DNA from: an uncultured Flavobacteriaceae bacterium
Lineage (GTDB): Bacteria > Bacteroidota > Bacteroidia > Flavobacteriales > Flavobacteriaceae
Direction: 5' to 3'
Assembly: GCA_938029725.1 (NCBI GenBank)
Contig: CALHGE010000013.1
Location: forward strand, 1-64,000
Length of the DNA stretch: 64,000 nt
Shown piece by piece: positions 1-8,662 of this stretch. The notes below the pieces were generated by a model. That model had not been told where the DNA came from. It saw nothing but the letters and a program-made list of their open reading frames with translations, and did not search any database. A program made the position numbers and the translations under genes. The first letter of the stretch is position 1. Every line of letters begins with the position of its first letter.

Positions 1-2061
1 TTGCACTACACCACCATGAATCTGACCATCTACAATCATCGGGTTCATAACATTACCCACATCATCGCAGGCAACAAAACGCTTGACGGTAACTTTTCCG
101 GTATCGGAGCACACCTCAACAACTGCGATATGTGTTCCAAAGGGATAGGTAAAATTTGTTGGGTCATAGAAACTTGAAAAATCAAGTCCTGGTTCAACTC
201 CTTCAGGATAATCATGTGGTACATAAGCTGTTAAAGAAACATCTCCAAACGAAATTGATTTATCAGTTCCTTTTACCGTCCATTTGCCTTCAGCATATTC
301 CAAATCTTCTTCGGCAGCTTCCAGTTTATGCGCTGCTATTTTAGCTCCTTTCTCCAATACTTTTTCTATACTCTTTATAATCGCGCTACCACCAACAGAC
401 AAACTACGAGAACCATACGTTCCCATTCCGAAAGCCACTTGGTCGGTATCACCATGTACGATATCGATATCATCCATAGGTATACCTAATTTATCAGCTG
501 CGAACTGTGCGAATACGGTTTCATGCCCTTGTCCGTGAGAGTGCGAACCCGTAAATACAGATACTTTTCCTGTTGGTTGCACTCGAACATGACCTACTTC
601 ATAGAGCCCGGCACGAGCTCCTAAAGAACCTACTACTGCTGAAGGGGCAATACCGCAACCTTCTATATACGTAGATATTCCAACGCCTAATAATTTTCCA
701 TTCTTACGTGCTTCTGCTTGTTCTTTTCTGAAATCTTCATAGCCCAACATTTCGAGGCCACGCTTTAAACTTGCATGATAATTTCCACTATCATACTGCA
801 AAGCAACCTGAGTTTGATATCCTGGCTCTGTGGTTCCATTAAATGGAGCAATGAAGTTTTTTAATCGTAATTCCGCAGGGTCTATATTCATTTCCTTGGC
901 TGCTTTTGAAACAATACGTTCTAAAAGATAGGTAGCTTCAGGTCTTCCTGCTCCACGATACGCATCCACAGGAACGGTATGTGTAAAAGGTGCCGTTACA
1001 TTTAAATGAATCAGCGGCGTTGTGTAAACACCCTGAAAAAGCGTACCGTGTAAATAGGTAGGAACTGCCGGTGCGAATGTCGAAAGGTATGCGCCCATCG
1101 CACAGAATTCATCTGTGAGGTGCGCAACAATTTTTCCATCTTTATCAAACCCCATTTTAGAATGTACAATATGGTCACGACCATGTGCATCTGTCAGAAA
1201 GGCTTCTGTTCTATCGGACGTCCATTTAATAGGCCTTCCTATTTCTTTAGATGCCCACGTCAATAAGGCCTCTTCCGTATAATGATATATTTTACTTCCG
1301 AATCCACCACCAACATCATAGGATACTACACGCACTTTATGTTCCGGAATTCCTAAAGCAAAAGCGCACATTAAAAGCCTCACTAAATGTGGATTCTGAG
1401 TACTCGTATAAAGTGTCCATTTATCAGCATTTACATCGTAATCTGCTATATAACTTCTGGGTTCAATAGCATTCGGAGCTACACGATGATTTTTATAGTT
1501 CATCTCTGTAACATGATGCGCACTCGCCAAAGCAGCTTCTACTTCTGCCCTATCATTTCCAATACACCAATCAAAAGCTGCATTGTCTCCCCATTGGTCA
1601 TGTACCTTAGGTGCACCCGATTCCATTGCTTTTTTAGGACACGTAACCGCTGGCAATACATCATATTTTACATGCACCAATTCGGCAGCATCACGAGCCA
1701 ATTCTAAACTCTCTGCGATTACAATCGCAACTGCCTCACCTACGTGAAGAATTTTATCTTTCGCCAATAGCGGATGTAAGGGCTCACGCATGGTCTCACC
1801 ATCTTTGAAATCTACCTGCCATCCACATGGCACGCCGTAGGTACCACAAGCATCGCTACCGGTATATATGGCAACTACGCCTTCAGCTTTTTTAGCAGCG
1901 GAAGTATCAACACTTAAAATTTTAGCATGTGCATACGGACTTCTTACAAAAGCCGCTTGCGTCATACCTGGCAATTTAATATCGTCCGTATATTTTCCAG
2001 CTCCTTTTAGAAACCTAGCGTCTTCTCGTCTTTTAACGGATTTTCCTATATATGTTTCCAT
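1..2061 (-). CDS. Molybdopterin-binding large subunit of xanthine/CO dehydrogenase family (CoxL-like, form II), partial
   Basis: This is the catalytic molybdenum subunit of a molybdenum hydroxylase of the xanthine oxidase family. The reading frame opens with METYIGKSVKRRED at 2061 and stays open to the window edge, so 687 residues are visible and the C-terminus is missing; relatives are about 750-800 residues. The active-site loop reads AYRGAGR (residues 367-373, bases 943-963). This is the form II signature, not the AYxCSFR loop of genuine aerobic CO dehydrogenase (family knowledge), so CO oxidation is unlikely to be the main activity and the true substrate is unknown. The iron-sulfur subunit lies 3 bases upstream in the same direction. 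The FAD subunit (CoxM type) is not in view and may lie beyond position 1. Confidence 0.92.
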   Translation of the reverse strand, partial: METYIGKSVKRREDARFLKGAGKYTDDIKLPGMTQAAFVRSPYAHAKILSVDTSAAKKAEGVVAIYTGSDACGTYGVPCGWQVDFKDGETMREPLHPLLAKDKILHVGEAVAIVIAESLELARDAAELVHVKYDVLPAVTCPKKAMESGAPKVHDQWGDNAAFDWCIGNDRAEVEAALASAHHVTEMNYKNHRVAPNAIEPRSYIADYDVNADKWTLYTSTQNPHLVRLLMCAFALGIPEHKVRVVSYDVGGGFGSKIYHYTEEALLTWASKEIGRPIKWTSDRTEAFLTDAHGRDHIVHSKMGFDKDGKIVAHLTDEFCAMGAYLSTFAPAVPTYLHGTLFQGVYTTPLIHLNVTAPFTHTVPVDAYRGAGRPEATYLLERIVSKAAKEMNIDPAELRLKNFIAPFNGTTEPGYQTQVALQYDSGNYHASLKRGLEMLGYEDFRKEQAEARKNGKLLGVGISTYIEGCGIAPSAVVGSLGARAGLYEVGHVRVQPTGKVSVFTGSHSHGQGHETVFAQFAADKLGIPMDDIDIVHGDTDQVAFGMGTYGSRSLSVGGSAIIKSIEKVLEKGAKIAAHKLEAAEEDLEYAEGKWTVKGTDKSISFGDVSLTAYVPHDYPEGVEPGLDFSSFYDPTNFTYPFGTHIAVVEVCSDTGKVTVKRFVACDDVGNVMNPMIVDGQIHGGVVQ

Positions 2062-2064
2062 AGT

Positions 2065-2529
2065 TTATGAGTTTAGAGTTTCAGCAGCATGCTGTATCGA
2101 TTTGACGATATTATGATAGCCGGTACATCTGCAGAAGTTGCCTTCTAGTCCGTGCCGTATTTCTTCTTCCGTCGGATTCGGATTATTTTTTAGGATGTCA
2201 GCAGCGGTCATCACCATTCCGGGCGTGCAGAAGCCACATTGTAAACCATGGTTTTCTTTAAAAGCCTCTTGAATGGGATGCATTTCGTTTCCATTGGCCA
2301 TACCTTCTATGGTTTTGATTTCACAGCCATCTACTTGAACTGCTAAAAGGGTACAAGCTTTGGCGGCATCACCATCTACATGAACAGTACATGCACCACA
2401 CCCGCTGGTATCGCAACCAATATGTGTTCCGGTTAGGTTTAAGGTTTCCCTTAGGTATTGGGCTAGGCTTATTCTTGGCTCAATATCATGGGTATGCGTT
2501 TTACCATTAATTTTTACTGAAATTTGCAT
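2065..2529 (-). CDS. (2Fe-2S)-binding small subunit of molybdenum hydroxylase (CoxS-like)
   Basis: Electron-transfer subunit with two [2Fe-2S] clusters that passes electrons from the molybdenum centre to the flavin. The 154-residue length is normal for the family. The plant-type ferredoxin cluster is bound by C39, C44, C47 and C59 ([10 protein letters not shown]...AC). The second cluster, in the helical domain, uses C98, C101, C133 and C135 (CGFC and CRCTGYH). No export signal is visible, so it is probably cytoplasmic. It is the first gene of the coxSL pair and is separated from the large subunit by 3 bases, which implies one transcript. Confidence 0.95.
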   Translation of the reverse strand: MQISVKINGKTHTHDIEPRISLAQYLRETLNLTGTHIGCDTSGCGACTVHVDGDAAKACTLLAVQVDGCEIKTIEGMANGNEMHPIQEAFKENHGLQCGFCTPGMVMTAADILKNNPNPTEEEIRHGLEGNFCRCTGYHNIVKSIQHAAETLNS

Positions 2530-2595
2530 ATGTAATATGATTTAAGTGTTCTCGATATTAGTGTCTTAGATTATCAAAAAAACAAATTTTGAAGC

Positions 2596-2704
2596 CCACT
2601 ACCACATGAAGTCATTCTGTTGTCTTCAAGACAGGCTAGGTCGAAATCTCTTTGAAAAGCACATTTTTTGTTTTCGACTACGCATACTATGACGGTAGTA
2701 TGTG
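2596..2704. repeat. Possible dispersed intergenic repeat with inverted segments
   Basis: The 295-base gap between the coxS-like and coxE-like genes has no coding signal but contains a structured stretch. The word tcgaaa at 2641-2646 is answered by ttttcga at 2671-2677. The outer words ctacc/gtcat (2600-2615) recur in inverted order in atgacggtag (2690-2699). The style (gtcattctg...gaaatctc...ttttcgactacgc) resembles short palindromic intergenic repeats common in flavobacterial genomes. That resemblance is from memory and untested. The gap must also hold the coxSL promoter, which I could not place. Confidence 0.3.
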
Positions 2705-2824
2705 ATTCAAACTTTGTGTCCTTCAATATAAAAATAAGCGTTGGTATTTACACAGAAAAATGAATAAAATATTTATTAATTCATTTTATTTTGGCAATAA
2801 ACTTACACATAACACAAAATATAA

Positions 2825-3997
2825 CTAAAATAACTGTCTATTTAACAAATTTCGTTTTTTGAGAAGTTGTTGTAAAACGGCTTTCAAACTATCTAAATTA
2901 TGTGCAGATGCAAGCACATCAATATACGGAAGCGCAGTTTTCATGCCGATAGCCTTTGGGGAAAAATCAGGACTCCCCGCCAAGGGGTTCAACCAAATGA
3001 CTTTTTTTGATTTTTTATAAATCGTTTTCATGGCTTCTTTCATGATCGCGGGTTCGCCGGTATCCCATCCATCAGATAAAATCAAAACAATTGTTTTTTT
3101 ATCCAACATTCCGTGACCGTAGTTTTGGCTAAAGTCTTTCATACAATAGCCTATCGTTGTTCCGCCAGACCACTGCGGTACGCGTTCTGAAATTATTTGA
3201 AAGGCCTTGTCAAACTCATTCGTATCCAATATCTCACTAACCCTATGTAACGCGGTACTAAAGACAAGCGTTTCTACCTTATCATAGGCATTTTGGAAAG
3301 CGTATATCAGGTGAATGAAAAAGCGACTGTATAAATCCATCGAGCGGCTAACATCACAGAGAAGCACCAATTTCAGTTTACGGTCTTTCTTTTCAGAGAA
3401 AATGAGTTGCTGCATTTCACCCCCTTTGCGCATGTTACTGCGAATAGTTTGTTTTAAATCTAACTTTTTATGCCTTCTAGATCTCTTCCGTAATCGGCTT
3501 TTCTGATGTGCCATTTTGCGGGCCATCTTTTGTAAAACGCGCATCATTAATCGCATCTCATCCTCGCTGAGATCTAGAAAGTTTTTTTTGGCAAGGACTT
3601 CCACATCACTAAAAGCGGATACTTCTTTTTCTTCTTTGTGTGCACTCAAATTCAACCAGTCTTTCAAAGCTTCAAATTGAGCTTCTGTAGTCTTTTTTTT
3701 AGGTTTTTGTTTTTCTTCTGAAAGTTCTTTGACCTTTGAATCTGTTGCTTTCTTTAATTGCTCTTTAAACTCATGATAGTATTCGTCAAATTTGGTTCGT
3801 TGGAATTGACTTTTGGCTAGAACTGATTTTAAAGCCTCCCGGAAATAATCTTCAGAATGAATGGGCAAAAACGAAATAGCTCTTAATGAATCTACTTCTT
3901 CCATAACCGTTATATTGAAGCTTTTTTTTCGTAAAAAACGGCATAGTAAAACAACGTTTGCCGAGAGTTCTGTTTGATATGTGATGGTGGTTTTCAC
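2825..3997 (-). CDS. VWA domain protein, CoxE-like
   Basis: A 390-residue von Willebrand A protein of the CoxE family, which works with a MoxR-type ATPase to mature or activate molybdenum hydroxylases (family knowledge). The N-terminal half is charged and lysine-rich, including a KKRSRRHKKL-type stretch around 170-180. The VWA domain begins near residue 208 with the MIDAS motif DVSRS (D215, S217, S219). No signal peptide is present, so it is cytoplasmic. Its start is 2 bases after the stop of the AAA+ gene, so the two are surely cotranscribed. It faces the same way as coxSL downstream, 295 bases away. Confidence 0.9.
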   Translation of the reverse strand: MKTTITYQTELSANVVLLCRFLRKKSFNITVMEEVDSLRAISFLPIHSEDYFREALKSVLAKSQFQRTKFDEYYHEFKEQLKKATDSKVKELSEEKQKPKKKTTEAQFEALKDWLNLSAHKEEKEVSAFSDVEVLAKKNFLDLSEDEMRLMMRVLQKMARKMAHQKSRLRKRSRRHKKLDLKQTIRSNMRKGGEMQQLIFSEKKDRKLKLVLLCDVSRSMDLYSRFFIHLIYAFQNAYDKVETLVFSTALHRVSEILDTNEFDKAFQIISERVPQWSGGTTIGYCMKDFSQNYGHGMLDKKTIVLILSDGWDTGEPAIMKEAMKTIYKKSKKVIWLNPLAGSPDFSPKAIGMKTALPYIDVLASAHNLDSLKAVLQQLLKKRNLLNRQLF

Positions 3998-3999
3998 TA

Positions 4000-4914
4000 C
4001 TAGCCGATTCTTGAAGTAACTCCAGTCCGCTCCAAAAGTTCAGAAAGTGAGTCTTGTGTATGACGCATGTCTTGCCAGTCTTTCAAAATCACACCTAAAG
4101 TATCTTCAACTACTTGTTTGTTTAAATGTGTTACATGCATACTAACCAAAGCCCTAGCCCAATCAATAGTTTCTGAAATACCTGGTGTTTTTTCGAGTTT
4201 CATATCACGTAATTCCTTCATAAAACCACAAATCTGTACGCCTAATTGCCGATCAATTTCTGGTACTTTTACTTTTACAATGGCTAATTCTTTTTCAAAA
4301 GTTGGGTAGTCAATCCATAAGTACAAACATCTTCTTCTAAGCGCTTCTGAAAGTTCTCGCGTCCGATTTCCTGTTAGGATAATTTGTGGTTTGTTACGTG
4401 CTTTTATTGTTCCGATTTCAGGAATAGTTATCTGCCAATCTGAGAGAACTTCCAACAGAAAACTTTCAAATTCTTCATCTGCCCTATCGATTTCGTCAAT
4501 CAATAAAACAACTTTATCAGAATGCGTGATTGCATTTAAAACAGGTCGCTTTAAAAGAAACTTATCTGAGAAAATGGTTTCTTCAAGTTCTTTGACATCC
4601 TGCCCTTTATTTTCGTGCATCTTTAGATATAACAATTGATGCTGGTAATTCCATTCATACAAGGCATGGGTACTATCGAGTCCTTCATAACATTGCAGTC
4701 TGATTAATTCCGTTTTCATCGCTTTTGCCATTACCTTCGCAATTTCTGTTTTACCTACCCCCGCTGGACCTTCGACCAACAAAGGTTTTTCCAACTTCAT
4801 TGCTAAAAACACAGACATGGCAATTGCCCCATCATCAATATAGCCTTGCTCTTGAAGCATTGTTTTGATTTGGGTTAGTTCCTGCCCTTCGGCAGGCAAG
4901 CTTGCTTTCTTCAT
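4000..4914 (-). CDS. MoxR-family AAA+ ATPase, CoxD-like
   Basis: A 304-residue AAA+ ATPase. Walker A is GPAGVGKT (residues 49-56), Walker B is LLIDEID (D140, E141), and a GNRTRELSEALRRRC segment carries sensor 1 and the arginine finger region. Proteins of this kind pair with a VWA partner and remodel a metal cofactor site; CoxD/CoxE of CO dehydrogenase operons are the model. The partner VWA gene follows after 2 bases. The gene is first in the leftward run and is divergent from the AhpD-like gene at 5015, so a promoter must lie in the 100-base gap 4915-5014. Confidence 0.92.
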   Translation of the reverse strand: MKKASLPAEGQELTQIKTMLQEQGYIDDGAIAMSVFLAMKLEKPLLVEGPAGVGKTEIAKVMAKAMKTELIRLQCYEGLDSTHALYEWNYQHQLLYLKMHENKGQDVKELEETIFSDKFLLKRPVLNAITHSDKVVLLIDEIDRADEEFESFLLEVLSDWQITIPEIGTIKARNKPQIILTGNRTRELSEALRRRCLYLWIDYPTFEKELAIVKVKVPEIDRQLGVQICGFMKELRDMKLEKTPGISETIDWARALVSMHVTHLNKQVVEDTLGVILKDWQDMRHTQDSLSELLERTGVTSRIG

Positions 4915-5014
4915 AAAGTATAGATTAGTCCTAAGGGATTAAGATACCTAAATTCGACTGTTGTGGCAAGTTTTGTATATTTCCTACGGAAACAGTGCCA
5001 TTAAATAGGAAAAA

Positions 5015-5620
5015 ATGAGTTGGATAAAGACTATCGATTACGATAAGGCAGAAGGAAAATTAAAAAAGCTCTACAACAGAGTAAAAGGACCAAACAACAA
5101 TGTAGACAATGTGCTAAAGATACATAGCCTTCGCCCACATACTTTAGAGGGTCACATGGTTTTATACAAAGCTGTCTTACATCATTCAGAAAACACCTTG
5201 CCCAAATGGTATTTGGAAGCTTTAGGGTGTTATGTAAGCCATCTCAACAACTGTGACTACTGTTTGGAACATCATTTTTCAGGACTCCAAAGACTTTTAG
5301 ATGATGCTGCCAAATCAAAACAGTTTTTAGAAGCTCTAAAACATCATAAATTAGATTCCTTCTTTGATGCAAAATTTTCTAGCGGAGCTACCTATGCCAA
5401 GAAGTTGACTTTGAATATTCAAGGCATTATAGAAGATGATTTTACCTATCTAAAAAAAGCCAAATTCACGGAAGGTGAAATACTAGAAATCAATCAAGTA
5501 GTCAGTTACTTCAATTATGTAAACCGAAGTGTCATCGGTTTGGGCGCCAGTACAACTGGAGATATTTTAGGGCTCTCCCCTAATCAAAATAGTGACCCTA
5601 ATAATTGGGGGCATTCGTAG
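5015..5620 (+). CDS. Carboxymuconolactone decarboxylase/AhpD-like peroxidase-related protein
   Basis: A 201-residue protein of the AhpD/carboxymuconolactone decarboxylase superfamily, close to the 'peroxidase-related' group. The redox motif NCDYCLEHH gives C80, C83 and H87 in the CxxCxxxH spacing used by AhpD. No signal peptide. It is divergent from the coxD-like ATPase and may share its promoter region. A role in peroxide removal near the molybdenum enzyme is plausible but is inference. The coding region ends 7 bases before the end of the convergent TonB receptor gene, and I see no terminator between them. Confidence 0.8.
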   Translation: MSWIKTIDYDKAEGKLKKLYNRVKGPNNNVDNVLKIHSLRPHTLEGHMVLYKAVLHHSENTLPKWYLEALGCYVSHLNNCDYCLEHHFSGLQRLLDDAAKSKQFLEALKHHKLDSFFDAKFSSGATYAKKLTLNIQGIIEDDFTYLKKAKFTEGEILEINQVVSYFNYVNRSVIGLGASTTGDILGLSPNQNSDPNNWGHS

Positions 5621-5627
5621 TTTGGTC

Positions 5628-7790
5628 TTATAAATTATCCAATTGATTCTTTTTAGTATCATCGCTAATGGTCCAAAAGAAGCCTACAAAGAAGAAAGCA
5701 TCTGCGGTTGGGCGAATCTCACGGCGGTTGAACATACCATCAATATCAGGTGCATCTGCATACTGATATCCGTTTACGTTTTTGAATCCCGCTATATTGC
5801 TTACGGAGAAGTATAAAATCTTTTGTTGCGATATCAAATAGGCCCAGTTCACACTTAGGTTGTTATAAGGCTTTGTTTTCTCAGCCAGAAATTCTATCGC
5901 ATTCGGATTATCATATGGTCTTCCAGAGCCGTAACTATAAGAGAAGCCTACTTGAGAACGCCAATCGGTTATGAAATACTTGGTGACCAGCGATAGGTTA
6001 TGCTTGGGTGCAAAATTAGGTGTAGCTCTTTCTTCAAAATTTCGATAATCACGCTCGGTATCTAAATAAGAATAAGACACCCAATAATCTAGATTTTTGA
6101 TACTTTGATTAGCTCTCCAGAAAATATCTAGTCCGGTAGCATAAGCACTTCCTAAGTTATTGAACTCAGAATCAAATTGTGGACGCTGCGTATCATACTT
6201 AATCAAGTTGTCGTAGTCCTTATAATAGGCTTCTGCTCTAAAGGTTTTACCGTCACCGGAATATTGATAATTTAAGATATAATGCGATGTTTTTTCAGTT
6301 GCTAAGCTTTGGTCGTACTTCAAATACTCCGTCAAAGGGTTTTGATAAAAATCTCCATAAGCTAAAGAGAATTGTGCTTTAGGGCCACTTTTATAAGCGA
6401 ATGATACTCTTGGCGACACTGTAAGGTCTTTTAATACACTTGAATACGCTGCCCTCGCTCCTACTTTCATTGCAAAACTATTACTAAAGAAGATATCAGC
6501 TTCGGTGAATGCACCTGAAAGCTTGTCTATATAATCGGAATCAAAAGTGAATCCATCTTCTGAGGCGAAAGTCTCCTTGTAATCCGTGATAAAATGTTCG
6601 ACTCCAAAATTCAATTGAAAGCGATTGTTAAAGTTCTTTTTCAATTTTACTTTTAAATGCGATGCTATTTCTTGGGTTTCGATGGAATTCGTAATAATAC
6701 CAATATCATTCTTATCTAAGGATACACTAGCTCCTGCTGTCAAAGTCCATTCCTTTTCCAAAAAGTGTTTGTATGAGGAGTTCGCATAGAGGTTATTGTT
6801 CTTTAATCCGAACCTGACAAACTCATCAAAATTCATATCCTCTTGTTCAATATCTAAATTCGCATGGCTAAAACCTGTGTAGAATTTGAACATGCTCTTT
6901 TCTTTTCTACTTCGAAAAATAGCCTCTCCAGAAATGGACTCGTAAGGTTTGTTCCAACGCGCTCCCCTATCATTAGGCACTAACCATTGATACGGAGCCA
7001 AATTGATATAAGAGCTGTTAACACTCAAAGATTGGTCTCCCCAAATTTCGGTATGCCCTACTCCTCCACCAACAGTCATTACTTGAATATCTGTTTGCTC
7101 TTGATCTGGCACATCTGTGGTGTTTAATAATAAGACACTCGAAAGCGCTTGACCGTATTCTGCAGAATATCCACCAGTACTAAAAGTTATCCCGTTAAAA
7201 AGAAAAGGAGAAAAACGACCTCTAGTAGGCATATTGTTTGCTGTAGCTGAAAAAGGCTGAAACACTCTTAGTCCATCAATAAATACTTGTGTTTCGCCAG
7301 CTTCTCCTCCACGCACAAAAAGACGTCCGTCTTCATTAACGGTGGTTGTACCTGGTAAGGTTTGTAAAGCTGCTACGAAATCTCCTGCTGCTCCGGCCGT
7401 AGTAACAATATCTAAAGGCTTTAGAACAGATACTTTAGAATTATCACCTGCTTGAAAGCTTCCAGCAGTTAAAGTCACTCCTGTTAATTGATTGATTGCT
7501 TCCGATAGTTGAATGTTTACATCCTTTAGATAAGAAACATCTCCGGCTTGCGTATAGGTATCAAAAGAGATCATAGATACTATTAGGTTCTGAGTTCCTG
7601 TTTCCGAAGTCTCAAAACTGAATTTTCCGTTTTCATCAGAAGAAGCGCCGTCGTAGCTGCCTTCCAAATAAATATTTGCTCCTTCTATAGGAATGTTTTT
7701 AGCATCTGTTACCGTTCCTGAAATACTAGTCTGTGCAAAAAGAAAGAAGGAATAGAAAAATAATATGCTTATTAAAATTACTGTTTTCAT
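5628..7790 (-). CDS. TonB-dependent outer membrane receptor with N-terminal CarboxypepD_reg-like domain
   Basis: A 720-residue outer-membrane transporter. A Sec signal peptide (about residues 1-20, ending FLFAQ) is followed by a carboxypeptidase-regulatory-like beta domain (about 22-105, SGTVTDAKNIPIEGANIYLEG...), a plug domain (about 115-225, with FVRGGEAGETQVFIDG), and a beta-barrel to the C-terminus. No SusD partner gene is adjacent, so it is not a typical glycan-utilisation SusC; a siderophore, metal or vitamin substrate is possible but cannot be read from sequence. It is monocistronic and divergent from the DUF2141 gene, with 234 bases between them. Confidence 0.9.
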   Translation of the reverse strand: MKTVILISILFFYSFFLFAQTSISGTVTDAKNIPIEGANIYLEGSYDGASSDENGKFSFETSETGTQNLIVSMISFDTYTQAGDVSYLKDVNIQLSEAINQLTGVTLTAGSFQAGDNSKVSVLKPLDIVTTAGAAGDFVAALQTLPGTTTVNEDGRLFVRGGEAGETQVFIDGLRVFQPFSATANNMPTRGRFSPFLFNGITFSTGGYSAEYGQALSSVLLLNTTDVPDQEQTDIQVMTVGGGVGHTEIWGDQSLSVNSSYINLAPYQWLVPNDRGARWNKPYESISGEAIFRSRKEKSMFKFYTGFSHANLDIEQEDMNFDEFVRFGLKNNNLYANSSYKHFLEKEWTLTAGASVSLDKNDIGIITNSIETQEIASHLKVKLKKNFNNRFQLNFGVEHFITDYKETFASEDGFTFDSDYIDKLSGAFTEADIFFSNSFAMKVGARAAYSSVLKDLTVSPRVSFAYKSGPKAQFSLAYGDFYQNPLTEYLKYDQSLATEKTSHYILNYQYSGDGKTFRAEAYYKDYDNLIKYDTQRPQFDSEFNNLGSAYATGLDIFWRANQSIKNLDYWVSYSYLDTERDYRNFEERATPNFAPKHNLSLVTKYFITDWRSQVGFSYSYGSGRPYDNPNAIEFLAEKTKPYNNLSVNWAYLISQQKILYFSVSNIAGFKNVNGYQYADAPDIDGMFNRREIRPTADAFFFVGFFWTISDDTKKNQLDNL

Positions 7791-7969
7791 GATTGATTGT
7801 TTATGCTAGATTGATTTCAGTATCGTTTGATGAAGCAAAAATGCAAACACAAGAAGGCTTTTAGAAAACCCTATGACTGAACTGTAAATTTTCAGGACCG
7901 AATTGAAACTAAAATATCGATTTACAATTCAGCTGTAAAAAACGACAACTCGGTAACATGCATTTAAAA

Positions 7970-7998
7970 ACTTGACAACAGTATCGCATCTTTGAAGC
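7970..7998 (+). promoter_or_regulatory. Candidate promoter of the DUF2141 gene
   Basis: A cttgac element at about 7972 and an imperfect -7 box (catctttg, compare TAnnTTTG) at about 7991-7998 lie 27 bases before the ATG. The spacing fits the Bacteroidota sigma consensus, but the -7 box has a mismatch at its first base. The rest of 7791-7969 must contain the promoter of the divergent receptor, which I could not pin down. Confidence 0.35.
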
Positions 7999-8024
7999 AT
8001 CAATAACAACTAAAACAACATCTC

Positions 8025-8444
8025 ATGAAAAAATTAGGGCTTATTATTAGTGCATTATGTATTGGCTTTACGGCAATCGCACAAGACAAAAAAGGAGTTA
8101 CTATAAAGGTGACTATTGAAAATGTACTTTCAGATGGCGGTACTATCTTAGCCTCTTTACATACTGCAGACACCTTTATGAAAGGCAATGGCATTTTAGA
8201 TGCAGGTGCGCCGGCAAAAGCAGGTGAAGTCACTATAAGCTTTGAGAATGTGGCCGCAGGTACTTTTGCTGTTATGGTAATGCACGATGCAAACGACAAC
8301 AAACAGATGGATATGGAAGCCAACGGCATGCCAAAAGAAAATTATGGTACCTCAGGAGAAATGGAAGCATTTGGACCGCCAAGCTTTGAGAGTTCTAAGT
8401 TTGAAGTTACCGATGAAGACCAAGAAATTAGAATTCGGTTTTAG
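8025..8444 (+). CDS. DUF2141 domain-containing exported protein
   Basis: A 139-residue protein with a clear Sec signal peptide (MKKLGLIISALCIGFTAIAQ) and a DUF2141 domain covering the rest: a beta-rich fold with the family's MHDANDNKQMD and GMPKENYG segments. It is expected in the periplasm or outer membrane space. Function of the family is unknown; the genes often sit near TonB receptors, as here. Codon use is normal for the window. A strong intrinsic terminator follows at 8474-8500. Confidence 0.88.
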   Translation: MKKLGLIISALCIGFTAIAQDKKGVTIKVTIENVLSDGGTILASLHTADTFMKGNGILDAGAPAKAGEVTISFENVAAGTFAVMVMHDANDNKQMDMEANGMPKENYGTSGEMEAFGPPSFESSKFEVTDEDQEIRIRF

Positions 8445-8473
8445 AATAAAATTCATCAATCAAAAAAACAAAA

Positions 8474-8500
8474 GGCGTACCGAAAAGGTGCGCCTTTTTT
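8474..8500 (+). terminator. Intrinsic terminator after the DUF2141 gene
   Basis: Stem ggcgtacc (8474-8481) pairs with ggtgcgcc (8487-8494) with one G-U pair across a gaaaa loop, followed directly by a run of six T. Confidence 0.9.
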
Positions 8501-8662
8501 GTTTTATATACTGCTGTCTTGAGGTTCATTCGTAAAGCAATTGCAAAAAGAAAAGCTACTACGTCTCTTTTTTCTTTCAAAGATTAAGAAAAAAATAACA
8601 CAAGGTGTAATTTTTGGTGCCACTTATTAAGTAGATTTAGCGCGATTAAAAACCAAACCACA

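Noticed and set aside
1251-1707. Overlapping plus-strand ORFs antisense to the coxL-like gene.
   Set aside because: The minus-strand frame is open for 687 codons with the AYRGAGR active site, so these are shadows.
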